Of a DNA stretch of 22,337 bases, positions 10,271 through 18,447 are shown one piece after another (position 1 is the stretch's first letter; every line of letters starts with the position of its first letter). Source of the DNA: Trebouxia sp. TZW2008 (taxonomy: Eukaryota; Chlorophyta; Trebouxiophyceae; Trebouxiales; Trebouxiaceae); NCBI GenBank assembly GCA_002118135.1, contig BDIU01000604.1, forward strand, positions 1-22,337, in the 5' to 3' direction. Both the position numbers and the translations under genes were made by a program. Below the pieces are notes generated by a model, which searched no databases, was not told where the DNA came from, and saw only the letters and a program-made list of their open reading frames with translations.

Positions 10271-11011
10271 CCATCACGACTTCAAGCAAGACATCAATGT
10301 ACAGGACCAAGATGCGACTATGGAGTGGCTGCTAATCTACCAGGACTGCACAGCTCTTGTGCCAGCATCTTTGGCAACATTTGTTGATCAGCTGTGCCAC
10401 CAATGTTGGCCAAAGACATGTTCAGCAACTTTAATCGTTTTCTAGACAGCCAGCTGATATGTAGTATGTACTGCGCACTGCATAATGCGGCACTGCATAT
10501 TGCGGTACGATGACCAACTGTTGTCACTTGCAGTTCCTTTTGCAAGCATGATAACAAGCGTTTCGTGTTTCAATGCTACATGACTGGCAATTTTGTTGCA
10601 ATGAATTGGCAGCTAGACAGACTCAACTTTCATAGACTTGTACTAATGAGGCGTGATCAATTAAATTCGCCTGTACATTGGCTAGTGTTCTGAGACATCA
10701 ATAGATGATGTTACTCGATTCTGACATGGGTAAATAATGCCCTCATATGTTGAAGAGTGCATTCGTGACGACAGCATTGCAGAAAGCTGAAGAAGTACGC
10801 CCGAATGGACTCGAGTACAAATCTTGCCAGACAGGTCGGTTAAAGGTCGATAGGTCACGCAGACTCACGGCAAAGTCAACAATCGATGAGGCGACCGGCG
10901 CGTAGTCAATCTGTCAAATACTGTCCTTGCGACAACTCACGACACCGCTCTTGCTGCGCGTATAGTATCTGTGCAATGGAGTGAACGCTAGGGCTCACAG
11001 TTGCTTTCTGA
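10271..11011 (+). promoter_or_regulatory. Upstream region of the YebC/TACO1 gene
   Basis: About 740 bp without a supported gene. The last 100 bp should include the promoter and 5' UTR of the gene starting at 11012. A two-codon frame (ATG GAG TGA) at 10976-10984 would be a minimal uORF if transcription starts upstream of it. Short variants of CTGCATAATGCGGCA repeat around 10475-10510. No factor site is claimed. Confidence 0.4.
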
Positions 11012-14000
11012 ATGGCTCTGCTGCTGGGTGTCTTCCAGCAAGTTGCTGCGCAAGCTACAGTTCGTAGCTCGTCAATCAGCATGCGCAGCTGGAGCCAGCA
11101 CGCCAGCAGATCCTGCGCTCTTCACAGGAACACCTTGACGCACCCAAGACACTTCCGTGCCGTTCAACCGGTGTGTATGGGGCGAAGGTCGTCCAAGATA
11201 GCAACGAGAAAGGTAACAGTGCCTCGTCTCGTGTATGCCACAATAGCGCCGCCTTCAAGTGCTGCACCTTGTCTCATGTATCCTGCAGACCAGCCAAGAT
11301 GCACGCAAAGCAAAGCTTTACGGCAAAATTGGCAAGCTGATTGTGCAAGCTGTCAAAGCAGGAGGACCAGACACTGTGGCCAATGCACGGCTGAAGGATG
11401 TCCTGAAGCAAGCGCAAATGGCATCAATTCCTAAAGATATCATTGAGCGCAACATCAAACGGGCTTCAGACAAAAGCCAAGCTGACTTTCAAGAGGCAAG
11501 TTGCTGAAGTGCAGATGATCATCGCTACTCCATTCACTTTCATTCATTTCATGCAATGCATGCTAGACAGGCTCAGCAGGTCCAGCTAAGTATGTCCTGG
11601 AGCAATCAACTTGAACCAGTTCGGTCGTGTGCAAACCTGAACCAGTTGTACTCAATAGGGGGAATGGAAACATCTGCTCCATGCCGCCACTAAGCATGTG
11701 TCAGCGACTCAATGGGGTCACTGCTGCCACATTGCTCTATGCTTGCATGTTGCTGCAGCAATCACAATGAGCCATTAGCCATTAGCAACCACCAACAGTG
11801 TTGCCTGTGTGCTCAGCAGTCTGCAAACCAATTTCGAAACAAACGAAAGAGGTGGCAGACGTGCTTGTTTCATTCCACCATTTTGTGAACATTCATCAAA
11901 TGTCAATGGCACATAATGTGATCACCATTAGCTCCTAGGCTGCTTTTGCTCACAAAGCCTGCCACTATGATGCCTGACAACATAAGCATTTCTTTTTCTG
12001 TTCTTTTGCCATTTTGATCACAGCCTGCTGCAGGTGACAAATGCAGCTTTTGGAGCGCCATATACATATATATATATATATATGCTGCCTAATGGCGCAG
12101 ACCTTCCTTTTCTGTTTCTTTCCTTGTTTTGATCACAATCTGATGCAGGTGACATGTGAGGACTATGGAGCGCCAATTTATGACGCTTGACGGCATAGAC
12201 TTTTCTTTCTTACTCTTGTCTTTTCTGATGCAGGTGACATATGCAGCGCCAGTCTATGAGGCTTAAACGCAAACACTTTCCTTTTCTGTTTCTTTCCTTT
12301 TCCTGACCACAATCTGATGATGTATGACACAATTGGTCTGACTCCAATTGTTGAACATCAGACGTCTGTTTCATGACTCTCAAAACAAGCCTGCCTGGCG
12401 AGACAGGACTTGTGTTGCACACACCCCAGCAATGTATGCTAGAAGGTTGAGTGAATGTTGTTGTTATTAATCTAATGCAGGTGACATATGAAGCATATGG
12501 AGCAGGTGGTACAGGCTTTGTCATGGAATGCCTTACGGATAATCTCAACAGATCTGCTTCAGAGGTGAGATCAGCAGTGCAGAAGGCAGGTGGCAAAATG
12601 GCAGATCCAGGCAGCGTCCTCTTCAACTTCACAAGACAGGGGCAAGTGTTTGTCAGCCCGGAGGCAAAAGAAGACCAGGTACTCAGCACAGCATGAGTAT
12701 CATGTTGATTAGATACAGCATGGCTGTTGGATTGTGTAAGTACAGCATGGCCAGTGAAATGAGATGGTCAAAGTCACTTTCCGCAAGCACAGCATGACTG
12801 CCACTCTCTGGAGGCTCAGCATGGCTGTCACATTCTTTAAGCACACATTGTACATTTAGCACGGGTGATACATGCCAAATGCTGCAGAATCCAATGGACA
12901 CTTTGCCTGTATGAGATGAGACTTTTGCGCTTGCCTGAGTGACAATACATGGCAAAATGTCAAGTGACCCCCTCTGGGTTTCTGCTGGTTTCTGCTCTGA
13001 AGTCAGCAATTTCAGGCTGCTTCTACTCACAAGCTCCCATCATGATGCATAATACGCTAGACTTTTCCTTTCTTTTCTCAGCTGCGAGATCTCTAAAGCA
13101 CAGCTTGTGTCAAGTGCAGGTGTTTGAGGTTGCGACAGATGCAGGTTCCCAGAATCTTGTCATTATCGCTGTCGCTGTCGCTGTCGCTGTCGCTACTCCT
13201 ATTGCTACTGCTATCGCTGTTTTTATGTCTACTACTATTGTATTTATTACTATTGTCATTACCGTTGTTGTTATTGTCACAACAATCATGACCATCACCA
13301 TGACTATTGCTATGACTGTTACTGCTGTTACCATGCCCGTGCAGGTGTTTGAAGTTGCAACAGATGCAGGTGCAGATGACATTGTCCCTTCCACTGATGA
13401 CGATGACCAGTTGGAAGGCTTCAAGGTCAGCTCAGCTTTCACACCGTATCAGTCATGACTGCCAGCGGTACTGCCTTGAGCTTCGTCTTCAATTTCAACA
13501 CCAGTCTTTGTGACTGATCAGACGCAGACAGTCTTGGGAAGTGGTCAGGGGAAGTTCCCCTTGTCCCTTGGCATTCTTTCTGCATTGTCTGTGCTGCTTG
13601 TCTCTGTCTGACACACAACACTGTCGTCATGTCGGCAACAATGCCTGTTTTCTCATGTTGTATGGCTTGTCAAATGCATACGCTTGTATGCCTTGCTCAT
13701 CTCGCTTCAAGTTTCACCTAGCATGATTTGCTCCAGCTCTCAAATCTCACTCACGCAACATATCGAAAAGGCCCTGGAAGGCTGCTGTTTAATCAAGCTG
13801 ATGCCTGCAAGCACCTGCAGAATTCTGAAGTAGTAGCTGCGTACCGTTTGCGCTTATGAGCACTCTGATCAGAATTGGTTTGGACTGACCTTGTCTTGCT
13901 GCTTGCTCTGCAATGGAGCAGCCAGTGTGGTTGCTGAAGTCAACCTGATAGCCTAATTACACTAGGCTAGCAGATGCTGCTTGACCTACCCTGGAGCAGT

Positions 14001-15147
14001 CACTGTGGTTGAATCGTTGGCAACTGCCACCTCACTTGTTGGTCTAGAGACTCGGCTCGACAGCTAGGAAGAATGGGGAGCGCAATGTTGCCTTAAAAGG
14101 GCATGGTCTGCAACCACGGTTGGCTTGACAGAGCACATGCGGTTTGCTGCAGGTGCTGACAGACCTCACAAACTATGCTGAGCTGTACAGAGGCTTACAG
14201 GATGCACATCTGCCCATTGTGGCTGACAGATCTGGCCTCGTCTACAACCCACTAATGTCTGTTGAGGTGCGTTTCAGACGGTTTGAGTTGCATGCTGTGC
14301 AGATGCACACTTGTGGCAGACAGATCTGGCTTGGTCTATAACCCACTGATGTCTGTTGAGGTGCTTTTCAGACTGTTTGCTTTGCCTGCTGTGCACATGC
14401 ACACTTGTGGCAGACAGATCTGGCTTGGTCCATAACCGCCTGATGTCAGTTGAGGTGCTTTTCAGACTGTTTGCTTTGCCTGCTGTGCACATGCACACTT
14501 GACCCTTGTTGTGGACAATTGTGGCTAGGTCTGTAACCCACTGATGTCTGTTGAGGTGATCTCCAAACTGCTTGCTTTCAATGCTGTGCACATGCACTCT
14601 TGCCCCTTGTGGCAGACGGATCTGGCCTTGTCTACAATTCACTCACATCCATAAAGGTGCTTTTTAGACTGTTTGCTCTGAATGCTGTGCACATGCACAC
14701 TTGCCTCTTTTGGCAGATCTGGCCTCGTCTCCACTGATGTCTGTCGAGGTGCTTTTCAGACTTGTTGCTGTGTATCCTGTGCACACGCCAACATGCAGCC
14801 TGCCCAAATATGCACAATTGCTCAAATATGTATTGCCACAAAAAATTGAAAGTGTTCCTGTTTGTGCATGAACAGCCTGCTGGCTGCTTGATCATTCGAC
14901 TCCTCCATGATATCAGCCAGCTGACTCTTCGAACATGGATGAGGGTTGGAACTGTGTTTGAAGCTGTTGTCCTCAGATTGGAGTCGTCATATACCTGCCG
15001 GCAAAGTGCAAAACTTACACAACCATGGCAATGCCTGTCCTGCAGTGTGATGACCAGGCGTACGATCAGAATGAGCAAATGCTGGAGAGACTGCTTGCAG
15101 TTGATGATGTCGATCAAGTCCACACAAACTGCGCAGGCCTTGCATAA
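11012..15147 (+). CDS. TACO1: YebC/TACO1 family protein, organelle-targeted
   Basis: Six phase-0 exons: 11012-11212, 11289-11495, 12481-12678, 13345-13425, 14153-14266 and 15046-15147, giving 300 codons plus TAA. The first 55 residues are an Arg/Ser/His/Ala-rich leader. The YebC domain begins at MGRRSSKIATRK (56-67) and continues through DARKAKLYGKIGKLI, NARLKDVLKQA, PKDIIERNIKRA, YEAYGAGGTGFVMECLTDN, DAGADDIVPS and a final DDVDQVHTN, all in family order. Bacterial YebC proteins act as transcriptional regulators or translation factors, and mitochondrial TACO1 activates translation of a respiratory-chain subunit. Here a role in plastid or mitochondrial gene expression is inferred from the leader. 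Intron 2 uses a GC donor (GAG/GCAAGT). Introns 2, 3 and 5 carry junction-duplication arrays. The gene ends with a short unrelated tail (CAGLA). Confidence 0.92.
11985..12345 (+). repeat. Acceptor-duplication array in YebC intron 2
   Basis: Degenerate units consist of a T/C-rich tract, GATCACAATCTGATGCAG and the first codons of exon 3 (GTGACATATGAAGC). Decoy boundaries fall at 12034, 12149 and 12234 before the functional 12481. A fourth unit near 12310 has lost its AG. All three decoys open in the exon 3 phase but reach in-frame stops before the real exon. Confidence 0.85.
12060..12084. repeat. TA dinucleotide run
   Basis: A pure TA tract of about 18 bp preceded by TATACA. It lies within the first decoy unit of YebC intron 2 and appears to have expanded from the TATA in GCGCCATATAC. 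Confidence 0.85.
13111..13360 (+). repeat. Duplicated acceptor of YebC exon 4 enclosing period-3 simple sequence
   Basis: The sequence TGCAG followed by codons for VFEVATDAG occurs at 13120 and again at 13345, exactly 225 bp apart. Between the copies lies a GCTGTC hexamer run (about 13169-13195), then about 140 bp of ATT/ACT/GTT-type trinucleotides without an in-frame stop. The 13345 copy continues into the conserved ADDIVPS; the 13120 copy continues into the simple repeat. Confidence 0.88.
14196..14760 (+). repeat. Donor-duplication array after YebC exon 5, six copies
   Basis: A unit of 92-101 bp contains the last ~15 codons of exon 5 (ATCTGGCCTCGTCTACAACC, then TGTCTGTTGAG) and the donor GTGC. 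GT boundaries lie at 14267 (functional, first), 14361, 14455, 14556, 14657 and 14749. Five of the six keep GAG/GT or CGAG/GT; the 14657 copy reads AAAG/GT. Extending the exon to the second donor would meet an in-frame stop before it. Confidence 0.9.
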
Positions 15148-16181
15148 CCCACCCCTGGAGCTACCATTGTGCAGCGTAAATTGAGCACCAAGGAGTTGAT
15201 GAATAACGCAGGATGACTGTGATGACATTGTGCACATCATGTACTTTGCCAAAGCACGCAGAAAATGCATTCAACTGCAATGGCTTAAATTCATTTGAAT
15301 GAATCCAGTTCAGCCGGTTTGATTTTGCACCCACTTCTGTTTTTCTGAAGGCCAAAATTGTTTGCTGCTATCCAATGCTGCAGCAGGTTGATGTTCGTCT
15401 ACTGCACAGCTCTGCTGTAGCTGTGTGCATGAAATCTGCTTGCGCTGTGCTGCGACATCCAGTGACTTGAAGTGCCAGGGGGAGTGATTTGAAGTGCACC
15501 TTCATTTGTTGTACTGTGCCTTGCTGCAGCTGTCGAGACCAAGGAAACATCTGCAGTATGTACCCACTTGACACCCATGTCCTTGCTGTCCATACAGAGG
15601 TGTTTCACTGCACCACTGATGACAATAGCAAACAGCAACTTTGACACTGGTGACTGGGAGGTGAGGCAGCGGCAGCATCCCAAATGATGCCATCATCATG
15701 CCTGCTTACTTCAGTAGATCTAGAATTTTTGCAGATAATTGATGCATATTAGTAGATGCTTATTGCTAGTGCTTAGCATATATGTGTTCTTTGTCTTCGT
15801 TCTCTGTAGTTGGTTGGTGGATAGAGGGAGCATAAGATGAATCATGGCTCCCACTGTCATGACCATGGCACACCAGAACAGCAGCAAGCAACAAATCACA
15901 TGCCCTTCCATTTCTTCACATGTCAGTGTTCAATGTAATCAAGCTACTCAAGTGAGCGGTCATCAATTGCTACAACAAACAAAAGGTTTCCCCGACCAGG
16001 CAGCATGTGCATGACAACTTCAGCTGCTTTGAAGCAGGTTGTGACGCTGCAGCAGAGTAAGGCCTTTAAGATCCCTGAATCACACATGAGCTATATGCAT
16101 TTAGCCTAGTGGCAATTCCAGTCAAATGTCTCTATCAGATTGGACAAATGGTTCTCTGCATGTCTGTATTGTTTACAGCAG
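15148..16181. other. Convergent intergenic region, YebC 3' end / SDHAF2 3' end
   Basis: About 1 kb between two convergent genes, with no recognised coding sequence. On the plus strand a TGTAA word at 15934-15938 could be the YebC poly(A) signal, implying a long 3' UTR. On the minus strand the only nearby TGTAA (16177-16173) lies a few bases after the SDHAF2 stop codon. Confidence 0.45.
15934..15938 (+). terminator. Possible TGTAA poly(A) signal for YebC/TACO1
   Basis: TGTAA is the usual poly(A) signal in many green algae. This is the first copy I see downstream of the stop at 15147 on the plus strand, about 790 bp away, so the assignment is weak. Confidence 0.3.
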
Positions 16182-17298
16182 TCACTTGTCTGCCAAAGGT
16201 CCAGGCTTGACAGGAGTCTGTGACGCCTTATTCCAGTCATCCCAGCCTCTGACCCACTCCTTACCCTCTGGCGCCCTAGCTGACTGGTCTATGTGATCTC
16301 GCAGCTGAAGTGACACATCCTTCAGCAATGCCTGCATGGCAGGCAAAACAGTTTATTCTAACCACTGCAACACATGCATGGCACAGTAATATGTTCTGTA
16401 CTCATCACTGCAAAGCCTGCATGGCTCAGGAACACAGGCTGCATTCATCAGTCCAATTGCACAACAGCGGATGCATGACAAGCATTGCTGGCAAACATGG
16501 CATGCCAGGTGATGCAAATCAAACAGTCATTTGTGATACTTGCAGAAACAGTCCATGTATGGTATGCAGAGGGCCGTCAGAAACGGCAGGCATAGGCAGA
16601 GCTGTATGAATGTAGACGAGGCTTGTGACCATTCGACAGATGGACTTCAACACAATGCAGCCGTACAATGCAGCCAGCGCTGCCCAGTCGCAGACCTGTG
16701 CAATGATGCACTGCTGATGTGTCGCAGACAAAGTGTTACGTAAGAGCTCAGCAACTTGCAAAGCTAGATGGCAGCAGGGCAGGCACATATGGCTTACTTG
16801 GTATGCAGCGTTCTCTGCCATTGCTGCTGGTGGGGATTCTTGACCCGTAAGCCACTTGTAAAGGTCAGGGTTCTCTTGATCAAGCACTGCCTCAAACTGA
16901 CGTAGCATATCCTCACTCATGACAGGGACTTGCTTCTCAGCCCATATGCCTACTAGCAAGTCCATTTCTAGAAATCCACGCTGTCTGCTTCTGTACAGCA
17001 GCCTGTTCACAAGCACTTTTCTGCGCAGTGCAGGATCAGCTTGCACAGCTCTCAGATGATCAGCTTGCTGCTGCTGGGCGGGCTGCTGCTGATGGCGTGA
17101 ATACTGCTGCTCTGTCTGTTGTTGCTGCAGCTGAGCTGTGCTTGGTGGTCCTGACAACCTAAATGCAGACTGCATGAGAGCTGCGGATTGCAGGTAGCCT
17201 GTGCTTGAGCGCTCCGCACATCTGCTGCATATTGACGAGGCGGCGCTGATGCAAGCTGATGGGCTATGCCTGCTGCCCGCTAGCAACAAGCGCAGCAT
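16182..17298 (-). CDS. SDHAF2: Succinate dehydrogenase assembly factor 2, mitochondrial
   Basis: Two phase-0 exons, 17298-16798 and 16331-16182, giving 216 codons plus TGA. Residues 1 to about 50 look like a mitochondrial presequence (Arg, Ser and Ala, no acidic residues before Glu29). Residues 57-78 are Gln-rich. The DUF339/SdhE core starts near 90 and carries the hallmark RGFLEMDLLVG (107-117), then PVMSED and NPDLYKWLTG. Exon 2 supplies KEWVRGWDDW, matching the tail seen in plant SDHAF2 proteins. The family promotes covalent FAD attachment to the succinate dehydrogenase flavoprotein subunit in the matrix; the RGxxExD segment is the conserved functional face. The Gln-rich linker is unusual and variable. 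The frame continues 93 codons past the donor before a stop, so splicing is needed for the conserved tail. The intron contains weak acceptor repeats. Confidence 0.92.
16325..16455 (-). repeat. Degenerate 43-bp repeats around the SDHAF2 exon 2 acceptor
   Basis: Three diverged units of about 43 bp. On the plus strand each starts GCAA, contains TGCATGGC about ten bases on, and ends in a T/C/A stretch with CACT or CAGT. On the minus strand each includes a GCCATGCA word. The copy whose AG corresponds to the functional acceptor lies at 16332-16333, and an intact decoy GCCATGCAG/GCTTTGC lies near 16417. Divergence is high. Confidence 0.6.
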
Positions 17299-17342
17299 GC
17301 TGCTTTGCAGAAAGTTGAAGATCAGGTCCTCTCAAGCCCAAG

Positions 17343-17350
17343 TGACGTCA
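17343..17350. promoter_or_regulatory. Palindromic TGACGTCA (CRE/bZIP-type) site upstream of SDHAF2
   Basis: A perfect TGACGTCA lies 44 bp upstream of the SDHAF2 ATG. Such palindromes are classic bZIP (CREB/ATF/TGA-like) targets in eukaryotes. A single eight-base match could be chance; another copy lies inside the unrelated coding region near 21675. Confidence 0.35.
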
Positions 17351-18245
17351 ACGTGCTCGCCAATCTTGTGATGAAGTGTTAGGCAGAACTTGAAGATGGG
17401 AGAGTCTGCCGGCACCTGTTTCAGCTGATTTGCGTTACGCTCGGTTGTGTGATAACAGCGATCTCAAACACGTCAACAGCACGTCAGAACAACTTCTGGC
17501 AGCTCGAAGACAGCTTGTCAAACACACAGCAAGGATTGCCTGCCGTAGGTGCAACATCGCAACGCTTGTGCATAACTTGACGAACTTGTGTGCCTCTGGC
17601 TCTGGCACGACAGCGTGACTAAGTATTTGCACATTGATTTATGTCATCAAGAGCAGCAGCAGCAGAAGCAGCCTCTTTTGTGCTTTTGCAGCGCTGCATG
17701 TACACTTGCTTTACCATAAGCTGCACCACAAATAGCCTGCTGTGAGAATGGCAAAGCTCTTCATTGGCAGTTGTTGCAGCCACGTAATTTACGGCTTGCA
17801 ATTGCCACCAGGCTCAAGTGCCAAATTTCTGCAACAGATTGCACTTTTCAGCCACCCAGGGGTGTTGGGTCTGAATTGTGGGACCCTGACTTTGCGAAAT
17901 AGTCGTCCTGGCCACAGTGCGACTGTTCCATCTCATCTATCTGCTTGAGAACAAATAAGTGTGTCAACACATCAGGCAAACACTCACAAACATGATCATG
18001 CACTAGACCAGGTGCCAGCTGCGCAGTACACTTGCCCGCACTACTTATGCCTGGCATAGCTGTCCCTATCGTCACCATGATCACCAATCTTGCGGAGTGC
18101 TGAACTTCCAGCTGGTCTGTTGTTCTGAGAGGAAGATATGATGTGCCAGCAGCTTTTGGCATGTCATTCCAGACTAAGGACATGAGCTTCTAATCACCAG
18201 CTCATGATGACCTGCTTGTAGTTACGCTTAAGTGTCATGAGCACC
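17351..18245. other. Intergenic region between SDHAF2 and the PLPBP 3' end
   Basis: About 900 bp that I could not annotate. Short open frames exist on both strands (for example plus 17742-17948 and minus 18183-17848), but none shows a known motif or convincing splice structure. The proximal part should contain the SDHAF2 promoter. Confidence 0.4.
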
Positions 18246-18250
18246 TTACA
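18246..18250 (-). terminator. TGTAA poly(A) signal for PLPBP
   Basis: TTACA on the plus strand reads TGTAA on the coding strand, about 200 bases after the PLPBP stop codon. Spacing and motif fit green-algal 3' ends. Confidence 0.5.
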
Positions 18251-18447
18251 TCAAGCTTGTCCTGCATATAAAGCCGACTTGGCAGAGCCATCTCTGTGCT
18301 CAGCCACAGTTGATGTTGCTCTGCCTTGCTGCTTTTGACGGTGTGTAGAGATAGCAAAGAAAAGGCTAAACGTTTTGGAGTCGTACGAAAGCCTCTATCT
18401 ATGAAGGCAGCACGGGACAAAGCAGCAACCAGCGTGTAGACTTATGG

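Noticed and set aside
12210..12689. Minus-strand open frame of 159 codons
   Set aside because: It is a shadow of YebC exon 3 and the decoy array on the other strand.
14632..15270. Minus-strand open frame of 212 codons
   Set aside because: It lies antisense to YebC intron 5, its donor array and the last exon, and has no recognisable motif.
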